This document shows positions 33,859-44,179 of a stretch of DNA of 64,000 bases, one piece after another. How positions within the stretch are numbered: position 1 is the first letter of the stretch; every line of letters begins with the position of its first letter. The DNA is taken from assembly GCA_963920575.1 (NCBI GenBank), contig OY986973.1:20131851-20195850 (forward strand), in the 5' to 3' direction. The notes beneath the pieces are model-generated. The model was not told the DNA's origin and did not search any database. It was given only the letters and a program-made list of their open reading frames with translations. Source of the DNA: Narthecium ossifragum (lineage: Eukaryota > Streptophyta > Magnoliopsida > Dioscoreales > Nartheciaceae). The position numbers were made by a program, and so were the translations under genes.

Positions 33859-34590
33859 TGTTGGGAAAATCCCTCCCCATGAGAGATGTTGACAAGAGAC
33901 GTCAACGAGAAGCGACGAGGACGCGCGATGCTGGAAAAACAAAGGTGCAGGAAACAAAGGATCGATCCTTTGCTTGGAAAGGATTGATCCTCTTCCCACG
34001 ACAGAAACCTGGGATGGAAAGGATCGATCCTCTGCTCTATAAGGATCGATCCTCCTAGGCGATTTTTTCCATGACATGGAGCGTGTTTTGGATGATCGAT
34101 CCTTACCCTCAAAAGGATCGATCCTCTTCGGGGAGGTCTTTTCTACGGAATGAAAGGATCGATCCTTTCATTCAAGAAGATCGATCCTTTGCGGAATCTG
34201 GGAAAGATTTAAGGGTCCAGATTAATCCGAGTGTGGGTTAATTAGTGGATATAAATAGGGCTTAGGGTGTAACCCTAATGTAGGACGTGGGTTCTCATCT
34301 TGGAGGCCTAGAGAGAGGTATTAGAGCTTGAGAGAAAGCAAGGGGGCTTGATAGAAAGCAAGGGCATTCTTGAGTGAATGTATTTGGGAGGGTTGAGAGA
34401 GATTTGTATGTGAGAGTTGAGAGATCAAGTCTTGTAAATCTCCTCATATATTGAAGTTTTCTCTCTTCCCGTGGTTTTTCCTTCGCGGTGATTTGCCGGA
34501 AGGTTTTCCACGTTAAATCTGGTGTCTCTCCTCCTAGTTCTATTTTGGTGCTCTCCCATCTTGGTGTGATCCCCGCCGGAATTCCTAACA
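33859..34590 (+). repeat. 5' LTR with GGATCGATCC palindromes
   Basis: 732 bp, TG...CA ends. The first 350 bp contain about eight GGATCGATCC-type palindromes or one-base variants. It then has TATAAATAGG near 34250 and a transcribed region. Compared with the 3' LTR it has one extra 22-bp palindrome-bearing unit near 34030. Confidence 0.95.
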
Positions 34591-34591
34591 A

Positions 34592-34604
34592 GTGGTATCA
34601 GGAG
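34592..34604 (+). promoter_or_regulatory. Primer-binding site (initiator tRNA-Met)
   Basis: TGGTATCAGGAGC directly after the 5' LTR resembles the TGGTATCAGAGC complement of initiator tRNA-Met used by most plant copia elements, with one extra base. Confidence 0.85.
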
Positions 34605-34631
34605 CTAGGTTCATTGGTCCAGCGGTTTGTG

Positions 34632-35438
34632 ATGGCGGGGAAGGCCTCAGATTCTCGTTTCGGGATTGAGCGATTCGATGGGAGAAGAAACTTCGGCTTA
34701 TGGCAGCAGCGGGTGAAGGATATCCTGGTGCAGCAGGGTCTCTACAAGACCTTGAAGGGGAAGAAGCCCGAGGCTATGAAGGACGACGACTGGGAGGAGA
34801 TCGAGATGAAGGCAGTGAGCACCATCAGGCTCTGCCTAGCGGATGAGGTTATGTACAATGTCATCAATGAGGACAAGGCTGTAGGGTTGTGGTCAAGGTT
34901 AGAAAGTTTATTCATGACTAAATCTCTGACGAATAAACTGTTCCTGAAACAACAACTGTACACCTTGAGGATGAAGGAAGGTTCAAATTTGATAGAGCAT
35001 CTGAACACCTTCAATAGGATCATCACCCAACTGCTGAGCGTGGAGGTTACAGTGGATGATGAAGACAAGGCCCTCCTCCTTTTGGCGTCTCTTTCACCTT
35101 CCTACGAGCACCTGGTGACTACATTACTCTATGGGAAGGAGTCCCTAGAGACAGAGGAAGTCACGGCGACTCTACTCTCCAATGCCTTGAGAAAGAGGTC
35201 GACAGATGAGCCAGTCTCAGAGGCATATTTGGTAGAGAGGAAAGGGAAGGATGGCAAGATCAGAGGAAAGAAAGTTACTTGTTACTACTGCGGAAAGGAA
35301 GGCCACGTCAAGCGGCGATGCAGGAAGTACAAGGATGATCTTGCTAATGGGAAGGTCAAGGAGAATGATGAGAAAAGCAACAACGCAGTGACACTCGACA
35401 GCGACGTGTGTGTCATTACGGGGGAGCTTCCGTACTAG
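34632..35438 (+). CDS. gag: Copia-type Gag polyprotein
   Basis: 268 residues from MAGKASDSRFGIERFDG. The N-terminal part matches copia gag (NFGLWQQRVKDILVQQGL, then a Trp-centred helix region and LWSRLESLFMTKSLTNKLFL). A zinc knuckle CYYCGKEGHVKRRC (CX2CX4HX4C) lies near residues 221-234 and binds RNA. The frame is intact and ends at a TAG 5' of the unassigned spacer. A start further upstream (34488) would overlap the LTR and the primer-binding site, so ATG 34632 is preferred. It would form virus-like particles that package the element RNA, with enzymes supplied in trans. Confidence 0.92.
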   Translation: MAGKASDSRFGIERFDGRRNFGLWQQRVKDILVQQGLYKTLKGKKPEAMKDDDWEEIEMKAVSTIRLCLADEVMYNVINEDKAVGLWSRLESLFMTKSLTNKLFLKQQLYTLRMKEGSNLIEHLNTFNRIITQLLSVEVTVDDEDKALLLLASLSPSYEHLVTTLLYGKESLETEEVTATLLSNALRKRSTDEPVSEAYLVERKGKDGKIRGKKVTCYYCGKEGHVKRRCRKYKDDLANGKVKENDEKSNNAVTLDSDVCVITGELPY

Positions 35439-35783
35439 AGGTACGATGGGGGTTCCGATCGATCGAAGCGATCGGAAAGGCCGAGTCATGTGTGATGGCT
35501 CGAATGGTGGCACGACAGAGTGTATGGAGGTCCGAGTCTTGATTGCGACATCAAGAGTTCGATGGGGTCGATGGAGTCTTCAGAGTCATGAGGCGCAATG
35601 ACTTGAAGAAGCGCAGCACAAGAGGAGGTGCAAAGTCCGAGTTTCAACAGTGAAGATTGTTTCTCGATGTGGAGGCCGAGTCACGAGGCACAGTGGCTTG
35701 AATGTGGCACGACGGGTTGCAAAGTCCGAGCTAGTAAGAGCTCGAAGGGGTTTTTGGCCTCTCATGAGTCGGGAGGGGGAGCT
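35439..35783 (+). other. Spacer between gag and 3' LTR, with polypurine tract
   Basis: No pol homology. Contains short repeats of a CCGAGT(C/T)-type motif. The purine tract GGGAGGGGGAG at about 35770-35780 directly precedes the 3' LTR and would prime plus-strand synthesis. Confidence 0.7.
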
Positions 35784-36493
35784 TGTTGGGAAAATCCCTC
35801 CCCATGAGAGATGTTGACAAGAGACGTCGACGAGAAGCGACGAGGACGCGCGATGCTGGAAAAACAAAGGTGCAGGAAACAAAGGATCGATCCTTTGCTT
35901 GGAAAGGATCGATCCTCTTCCCACGACAGAAACCTGGGATGGAAAGGATCGATCCTCCTAGGCGATTTTTTCCATGACAGGGAGCGCGTTTTGGATGATC
36001 GATCCTTACCCTCAAAAGGATCGATCTTCTTCGGGGCGGTCTTTTCTATGGAATGAAAGGATCGATCCTTTCATTCAAGAAGATCGATCCTTTGCGGAAT
36101 CTGGGAAAGATTTAAGGGTCCAAATTAATCCGAGTGTGGGTTAATTAGTGGATATAAATAGGGCTTAGGGTGTAACCCTAATGTAGGACGTGGGTTCTCA
36201 TCTTGGAGGCATAGAGAGAGGTATTAGGGCTAGAGAGAAAGCAAGGGGGCTTGATAGAAAGCAAGGGCATTCTTGAGTGAATGTATTTGGGAGGGTTGAG
36301 AGAGATTTGTATATGAGAGTTGAGAGATCAAGTTTTGTAAATCTCCTCATATATTGAAGTTTTCTCTTTTCCCGTGGTTTTTCCTTCGCGGTGATTTGCC
36401 GGAAGGTTTTCCACGTTAAATCTGGTGTCTCTCCTCCTAGTTCTATTTTGGTGCTCTCCCATCTTGATGTGATCCCCGCCGGAATTCCTAACA
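35784..36493 (+). repeat. 3' LTR
   Basis: 710 bp, nearly identical to the 5' LTR with a 22-bp deletion of one palindromic unit. Followed by the CTAAT duplication. Confidence 0.95.
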
Positions 36494-37785
36494 CTAATTA
36501 GTAAACATAGAGTAGGTGAGAGAAACTACTATAAGAGCTTGGCACCACGTCAGATGACATGGTAAGTTATATAACGTGAAACAAAAAAATGCTTATACGT
36601 CTTTTAACTTAGTAGAGCTTGGCACGGTTTGATAGATATAGTGCGAAGCTCCAATTGAATAATTTCTCATGAAATAGGAGGGAGAATAATTTAATCTCAA
36701 TCATCCATGCATGATCTAATGGCTGAGATTTGCTATTTTCTTTCCTACGTGAGATATACCTCGTGTGAGAATTGAGATATTAGATGACTTACACACAAGT
36801 TTTGGTTAAGTCCGTATAAGGGTATTTGTCTATTGCACGCCGAGTTTGGGATGGCAAAATCGACCGCACCGATCCGCACCGATGGGGACGGGTATGGTAT
36901 AGATTTTTTACCCGTGGATACGGGTATGGTTTTCAAAATTAAAATCCGTGCGGGTACGGGGCGGATTATGGTATTGGGTAATACCCGCCCCGCTATCCGC
37001 CCCGCCCACATATCCGCCCCGCCCCGCATTTTATTACAGAAATACCCCTTCTACATATATATGCACAGTTGCACTTTACCCTAATCCAGAAGGCAGAAAC
37101 CCTACCTACCTCTCCATTGCCGCCGCCACTCACCCAGTCACCCTAAAGGCCTAAACCCACTCCGCTGCCTGCGATCCCCTATTCCCCTCTCCCAGTCCCA
37201 GACGCCGTCTCGCCGCCACTACTCCAGCTTCTTCGCCATCTCCGGCTCGCCGCCACCCTCAGCTTCTTCGCCGTTGCCCTCACTCCTCAGTCTCCCTCAG
37301 TCTCTCTATCCATTGCGATCCCCTCTCCCCGTCCACCCTCGCAGCTCCACCCTCCCTCTCCACCCTCGAGCGCCGCCCCTTCCACCCTCGCAGGCTCGCC
37401 GCTCCACCCTCCCTCTCCACCCCAAGACCCTCGAGCCCCGCCCCCCTTTTGCGTCTTCGCCATCGCTGACCTCCCAAATCCAATGCCCTCCTCCCTTCCT
37501 CCTATAGTCCTATCCCGATCCCCATCGCCGCCGCCCCTTTTCCGGCATCGGCATCGAGACTCCAGTTCTCCACCACGGATAGAGAGACTGAGGGAGACTG
37601 AGGAGTGAGGAAACGCGAGGAGATCATCACCGTTTCGATCGAGGCTGCCGGCGGGAAGAGACGTCTTCGGCCAAAGGTTAGCAACGCCTTTCTTCTCTTT
37701 CTCCTCTCCCTTCCGACTTTAGTTCTTCTCTGGTTTTTGGGTCAAGGACTGAAGTGATCATGGGTATCATAGGTTTTTAGTTACA

Positions 37786-40116
37786 ATGTCGGCACCCAAC
37801 AGTGGTGAAGGGAATTCATGCTCAAAACAGCTATCATCTGAGAGTCCTAGCCAGCCACCATCATTAGGCACCCCATTCCCTGTTGAGAACTCTTCCAACC
37901 AAACTACCGGTGATGATGAAGGGTCAAAATCGAGGTTAACCAGCTGGGTTTGGGAACACTTTGATAAGGTCAAAATCGAAGGAAATTGGAAGGCTGTCTG
38001 CAAGTATTGTAAGGCAAAGCTTGGAGGTGTGACAAGAAACGGAACCACTCATTTGGGAGAGCACTATAAGAGGAAACACAAGCAAATAAAAGGAAGCATG
38101 AGGCAAACAGTTTTAACCAATAATTTCAATAAAGAAAATCCAGAACTGACCATGTGTACCTTTGATCAGGCTACAGCCAAGAGATTACTTGCAAGTGCCA
38201 TTATTATGCATGAGTATCCTCTATCCATTGTGGAGCATGTCGGACTTAGGAGGCTTTTAACCACACTTCAGCCTTTATTTAAAGTGCCTTGTAGAAACAC
38301 CATTAAGAGTGAGATTTTGAAAATTTATGACTATGAGAAGGTGAAAACTATGAGTTTGGTGGAAAGCAATTCAAGTAGATTGGCATTCACAACAGATATG
38401 TGGACTTCGAGCAACCAAAAGAAAGGGTTCATGGCTGTCACGACCCACTTTATTGATGATAGTTGGACTTTGCAAAGCCGCATTTTGAGGTATCTCAATC
38501 TTTTCTCTTTATTAAAATGTCTAATTTTTGTAAATGTGCATTCTTTTCCTTTTCTTAATATGATATTCAATTTTTTCTGTTAGGTTTATATATGTTCCAT
38601 GCCCACACACAAAAGAAGTTTTATGTGATCAATTGTTCGAGTGTTTGATGGATTGGAACCTTGATAAAAAAATTTCTTGTTTGACTGTTGATAATTGCAC
38701 TACCAATGATGCCATGGTTGGACTTTTGTTTGACAAGCTTGATGGTGCCTCACTTCTGTTAGGTGGGGATTTGTTTCATATGCGATGTTGTGCGCACATT
38801 ATTAATTTGATTGTCAAAGATGGGTTAGAGGTGATCAAGGTGGGCATTGAGAAAGTTAGAGATAGTGTGGCTTATTTTACGGCAACACCGAAAAGGGAGG
38901 AAAAATTTTTAGAAATAGCCAAACAATTGAAAGTACCTAGTACTAAGAAATTAGGACTTGATTGTGCAACTAGGTGGAATTCAACATACTTGATGCTTGA
39001 AACAGCCTTGGTGTATAAGGAGGTGTTTGAACGCTTAAGCATTCGAGAGAACCAGTACCAATCATTGCCTACAAAAGAAGAGTGGGGGTTTGCTAAAGAG
39101 GTTTGTGAGAAGTTGAAATTTTTTTACAAGGTGACTGAATTGTTTTCTGGAACTAAATATCCCACTGCTAATCTTTGTTTTACAAACATATGTGAGATAA
39201 TAATTGCATTGAGAGATTGGTTGTATTGTGAGAGTGGTGTGATTAGAGCTATGGCTCAAAAAATGGTGGTGAAGTTTGATAAGTATTGGGCCGTTATACA
39301 TGGAGTGGCGGGGGTGACTGCCGTGTTGGATCCGAGGTACAAGTTATCGGTATTGGAATTCTACTTTGGGAGATTGTTTGGTGAGACTGCTTGGGAGGAG
39401 GTTGAGAAAATTCGAGCTCTTTGTTATAAGTTGATTAAGGAGTACGGAAATTCTACTTCAATGTTTGAAGGTACTGGTGAATCTTCCCATATGGGTTCTA
39501 AGAATTATGAAGTGGAGGAGTATGATTTGTTTCTTAGTAGGAAGAAGATTAAAAGTGTTGACCATGTGGTAGAGGAGTTGGATCATTACTTAAGAGATGA
39601 TGTCTTGCCAAGGACCCCAAGATTTGATGTATTAAGGTGGTGGAGTGCGAATGCACTTAAATATCCAACCTTGCAAGCCATGGCTAGGGATATGTTAGCT
39701 ATCCCGGTCTCCACAGTCGCTTCTGAGTCTGCCTTTAGCTCCAGCGGTAGGTTGGTGAGTCCACATCGTAATAGACTTCATCCCGATACAGTGGAAGCTT
39801 TGATGTGTGCTCATAGTTGGTTGTGGGCTGCCGAAATGAGAGGTAACCAATATATTATCATTTTATTTTCTACTACACTACACTGAAATAAGGGCATTTA
39901 CTAATCTTGTGAGTTTTAATTGATTTATTTATTTTAGGAGAATCATCATCTGGATATGCGACTATATATAATGATTTCGAAACGGAGGATTCATGCACTA
40001 CTCGTGAGGTAATCGGCATTTTTTCTTATGCATTACTTGTAGGCCTAGCATTGTGCATTATCCATTATTCATATTGATTAATTGAAGCATTCTATTCTAT
40101 TTTTTTACAGTTTTAA
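37786..40116 (+). CDS. hAT transposase (BED finger, RICESLEEPER-like)
   Basis: Four exons, 37786-38489, 38584-39842, 39938-40008 and 40111-40116, all with GT-AG borders and matching phases, give 679 residues. Order: Ser/Pro-rich N-terminus; BED zinc finger at about residues 45-98 (WVWEHF, CKYC, HLGEHYKRKH); hAT catalytic domain with first Asp in TTDMWTS, second in LTVDNCTTND, and the CAHIINL motif; C-terminal dimerisation domain with LRWWSANALKYPTLQ and ASESAFSSSGR, which holds the third acidic residue. Length and order fit plant RICESLEEPER/DAYSLEEPER proteins, but the flanking TIRs and TSD show this is a transposon gene and not a domesticated one. The protein cuts at the TIRs and inserts with 8-bp duplication. 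Confidence 0.93.
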
Positions 40117-41347
40117 TCGCATGAATGGAGAAAATGGAATGCATGAGCGACAGAGCGATGGTGGGTCCAAGATGTAAGCTTTCTATTCTATTTTTTCTTA
40201 TGCATTCTATTCTGGCTAAGTTGGTTGAATATTGTGCTGAATGAATGTTCAATTTACCTGCAAGTTCATTTCTTATTTTTTTCTTTTGAAGAAATGAGCC
40301 CTCAATCTCACCTCTCTGCTATTTGAGGCATCAACTGGATGCTTTAGCTTTTAACAGTCCAATGCCTATCTATCTTCTTTCCCTGCCAATGCTTTTGCTT
40401 GATTGCCTCTCATCAGGTCCACATAATGAATAGACCGACCTCTCTAGCAAGTAGCAACAAAAACTAAACATCTATGAGACTGACTATGAATGCTTCTTTA
40501 ACATTAACGGGAACCTTCATAGATGATTCCACGAATAAAAAATGATTACTTCTTTTAGCCATCTTAATCCATCATGCCCCATTAATAGCTAGGAACTTTC
40601 TATTCTAGCTATTGAAGCATTCCTTTTGATGCCGCAGTGGTGGAATTTTTATGATCTTACTGTATTCCTTTTGAAGCATTCTATTCTATTTAGGCATCAA
40701 TTGAAGCCATTTTACTTCTTTTAGGCATCAATTGAAGCATTCTATTCTATTTTATTATGATCTTACTGTATTCCTTTTGATGCCGCAGTGGTGGAATTTT
40801 TCTTTTGGAATTTCTCTCTTGCTTGCTGGAAGTGGAAGCTGCTCATTGGAGTTGCTACTGAAACTGGAAGTTGTTGCAGTGTTGCTTGTAGTTTTTTTTT
40901 AGAGACTGTTGGTTCTATTTTGAAGTGTTGTTGAAATTGGAAACTTTAATGTTGGTTTTCTGAATATTGTAAATTCTGAATATTGGTTTTTGAATGTTGA
41001 TTTAGTGGATTTTAGAGTCTATTTTTGTAATAATACTCTAATAGAGACTAAATGTTGATGATTATTTAGTGGATCTAGATTTTAGAGATTTTAGAGACTA
41101 AATGTTGATTATGGTTTGATAGATTTAGATTTAAATTTTAGAGGTTGAATGTTGATTAAATAGGTTTTTTTAGGTTTTGCGGTTAACCACGGATTGCGGG
41201 TAATATCCGCGTACCCGCGGGGACGGTTATGGTCCGCGATCCCCATTATCCGCGCGGGGACGGGGCAGTGTGGGTATGGGCGGAGGAGTGCGGGGACGGG
41301 TATGGTATTTCCAATATCCGCCCCGATCCGCCCCGTTGCCATCCCTA
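40117..41347. other. 3' noncoding part of the hAT element
   Basis: Contains short repeats of a GAAGCATTCTATTCTATTT type (about 40100-40760) and the GC-rich subterminal repeats near the right end. No second gene is visible. Confidence 0.6.
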
Positions 41348-41355
41348 CGCCGAGT

Positions 41356-41762
41356 ATTTTAAAAAAAGATTGAACTTTTATTTTGGTTTACGCTGGTTAA
41401 ATACCACATACAACAACCAGCACTGGCTCACATTCAAATTAAGTAGATCCTTCGTGTGAGACATTTTGCTTGTAAAAGGGTACGTGTTTGTCCATTCTAC
41501 GCCTGTAGGGAATAGGGATCCTTTTTTAAAAATCATTGAGTTTAATTTTATCCGGACTTAAAGGTGGATAAATACCGCATGGAACCAAAATAGTCCACAG
41601 AGGAATCCAATCCGAGACCTCTCAGTTCTCACACAAGGGTTTACGAGTCTCTAACTGCTATGACACCACGCCTGGGTTAATGGACGAAAAATCCAAATGA
41701 AGTCATGGAATTCCTAGATTCTATATATCCACGTCCTATTAGATCACAATAAGGACCTCACA
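41356..41762. other. Spacer, nothing identified
   Basis: Ordinary sequence between the hAT element and the solo LTR. No gene or repeat that I can support. Confidence 0.5.
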
Positions 41763-41767
41763 TAATT

Positions 41768-42454
41768 TGTTGTGCCCGAAGGCACAACAAATGCTAAAAT
41801 CCACCACCAATCGAGAAGAAAACAACCATACCAACAAACCCAAAACAGTAATAAAAAAATAGAGGGAGAGAAAATAGAGAGAGCACACAAAACACAAGGA
41901 TTTACGTGGTTCGGCAATAGCCTACATCCACGGGCGGCACGACAAGATCAATCTACTAATCAAGATGAAAGAGTACAAAGTAGGGCAAAAGCCTCTCTCA
42001 AAAAGCTCTCAAGCTCTCCAAAACCCTCTTAGATCCCACTCTAATTAGGGTTACAAAACATCTATTTATAGCCTCCAAAAAGACTAATTTCGGAATAGTT
42101 CTGAGCCATCGGATTTCCATAAGAGATGATCGATCATTCTATAGAGGAATGATCGATCATATATGCTCGAGCGTCATTAGAATCTCAGCATCCCGAAGAT
42201 GATCAATCATCTATAGAGGAATGATCGATCATCTTACAACGTGCTCTCTGTCACTTCAGTCTCCAATGAAGATGATCAATCATCTTATATAGGATGATCG
42301 ATCATTGCAAACATGCCTCTCTGTCTGGAATAATGCAATCAAAGGATCGATCATTTCATAGGGGATGATCGATCATTTCAAAACTGGCTCTCTATCTGGA
42401 AAAATTGCAAAGCATGATGATCGATCATTTGTCAAACCGAGCCAAACTTCAACA
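41768..42454 (-). mobile_element. Solo LTR with ATGATCGATCAT palindromes
   Basis: 687 bp, TG...CA ends (TGTTGTGCCCG on the plus strand, ending CTTCAACA). Flanks TAATT and CAATT suggest a 5-bp TSD with one mismatch. Read on the minus strand it has a TATA box (GGCTATAAATAG, near 42072) and GAACCACGTAAATCC, common in copia LTRs. No internal region or second LTR is present, so this is a solo LTR left by recombination. Five or more ATGATCGATCAT-type palindromes lie in its first 350 bp (minus-strand sense), a layout like the copia LTRs at 33859. Confidence 0.8.
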
Positions 42455-42459
42455 CAATT

Positions 42460-43973
42460 AATGAATTAAAGCTGGAGGTTGGCACATAAATGGAGACAAA
42501 AACATGAGCCTGATATGTGGAAAGAAACATCACATGAGCTGTACAACCAGCGGAGGTCACATGCATCGCCCAACGCGGATTATTCCGAGCTTACTTGGAA
42601 AAATGGTTGAGAGAGAGGTAATTAATTGCTGTAAACAATAGGGCCGTTCAGAAGTGGGATAACTTTGTTTAATTAGGATTAAAATAACTCAATCCAGATG
42701 ATTCTAAGATGAATTGCTCTTTTATTTTTGAAGCAGATGTGAGATTAATTTATTTGTAACCCAGACTGTTGGTTCAACTAATAAGGAAAAGAAAACAAGA
42801 GGGAATCCGACGGGGTCCAAATCATCTCTAATTTTTTTTATTTATAGATAATTGGTGTTTACACCAATTTCATGAAACTTATTGATCGGTACACACATGT
42901 TATTAGATTTAAGGTATAAGCCCAAATTTAGATCAGTTATGGTTGTTATAGTCGGTTATATATATTTTTATGACCTTTCTAACCCTATGACGTCACAGGT
43001 TATTAACGACGTTATGATACAGCTGTATCGTGGGGGGCGTTCTTGTTTTTAGTAGCTAAGCGTCGATTGCGGCATCCGAAGCGTCGATCGGCGTCGTCTC
43101 CTTCTTTCGTGCCCGTTGAGGAAGATGACGGCGCGGGGTTTGATGGAAGGCTGGGGTTTCACCGGGGTGGCGACGGGTTGGTTGGAGAAGAGAGCCGGCG
43201 GAGGCGGTCTATGGCCCGGCGATGAGAACGATGGAGGCTGACCAGGGGGTGGGGGAAGACGGTTTGGGCAGAGAAGAAGAGAGAATCGGGGGCGGGGGAA
43301 AGGAAATTAGAGGAGAGAGGGAATTTAGGCTGGCGGAGGAAAGAGAAAAGAAAGTGGAGAAGAAGATTAGTGTGTAGTTAGAGGGAATTTAGGCTGGCTT
43401 AAATAGAAAAATGGGTTTAAAATCATGAAAAGGTTTAGAAAATAGAAGAAAATGATTGAAAATATATGTAAATTGTCTATTTTTCAATCATGAAAAGGTA
43501 TAGAAAATAGAAGAAAATCCTTGAAAATATATGTAAATGGACCAAACATTTGTATCACCCACAAAGAGAAAAGAGAATTCTGGGTCGAACATGTTCTATT
43601 TTCTTTTTGTGGACAATATACATGTTCGACCCACAATTCTCTTTTCTCTTCATGAATAATACACATGTTTTATATAGAATTTTCTTTTCTTTTTGTGGTT
43701 GATAAGGATGTTTGATTTAGAATTCTCTTTTCTCTTTGTGTGTTAATGTACATGAATGCCTCCACTTTTCTCTTTTCTCTTTGTGCTTGATACTTCTCTT
43801 TGTAGAATTCTCTTTCCAGAATTCCCTTTGCAGAATTCTCTTTGCATAATTCTCTTTGAAGAAACCAGTCTTTAAGCTGAATAAATGTATAGTTTCAAGT
43901 ATTAAATTCTTCAGACAATTCTCTTTTCCCTTTACAATATTCTCTTTGCATTATATTTTGGTTATTCTCTTTT
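42460..43973. other. AT-rich spacer with local repeats
   Basis: No gene supported. A GC-rich stretch at about 43030-43320 may be a captured or relic coding piece. A 68-bp-class unit (ATCATGAAAAGGT...GAAAATATATGTAAAT) is tandemly duplicated at 43420-43540. AATTCTCTTT(T/G)C units recur from 43570 to the assembly gap, densest at 43800-43860. Confidence 0.5.
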
Positions 43974-44173
43974 NNNNNNNNNNNNNNNNNNNNNNNNNNN
44001 NNNNNNNNNNNNNNNNNNNNNNNNNNNNNNNNNNNNNNNNNNNNNNNNNNNNNNNNNNNNNNNNNNNNNNNNNNNNNNNNNNNNNNNNNNNNNNNNNNNN
44101 NNNNNNNNNNNNNNNNNNNNNNNNNNNNNNNNNNNNNNNNNNNNNNNNNNNNNNNNNNNNNNNNNNNNNNNNN
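43974..44173. other. Assembly gap (200 N)
   Basis: A run of exactly 200 N in the middle of a repetitive AATTCTCTTT-rich stretch, which likely caused the assembly break. Confidence 0.99.
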
Positions 44174-44179
44174 AAATGC

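Larger units (their letters stand above)
33859..36493 (+). mobile_element. Gag-only copia-type LTR retrotransposon (TR-GAG-like)
   Basis: Two LTRs (33859-34590 and 35784-36493) start TGTTGGGAAAATCC and end GGAATTCCTAACA. The element is flanked by CTAAT on both sides (33854-33858 and 36494-36498), a perfect 5-bp TSD. A primer-binding site follows the 5' LTR and a purine tract precedes the 3' LTR. Only gag is encoded; there is no protease, integrase or reverse transcriptase, so it depends on other elements. By eye the LTRs differ by about fifteen substitutions and one 22-bp indel, implying a fairly recent insertion. Confidence 0.95.
36846..41347 (+). mobile_element. hAT transposon, apparently complete
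   Basis: The left end TTGGGATGGCAA and inverted right end TAGGGATGGCAA are flanked by a perfect 8-bp TSD, CGCCGAGT (36838-36845 and 41348-41355). Subterminal regions are rich in GACGGGTA and CGCCCCG repeats on both sides, typical of hAT transposase binding regions. The interior carries a full-length spliced transposase gene with no visible defect. The intact gene and perfect TSD make this a candidate active or recently active element. Confidence 0.95.

Noticed and set aside
33813..34112. Minus-strand open frames in both copia LTRs
   Set aside because: They are present identically in both LTRs because these are repeats; the sequence is dominated by palindromes and has no protein family match.
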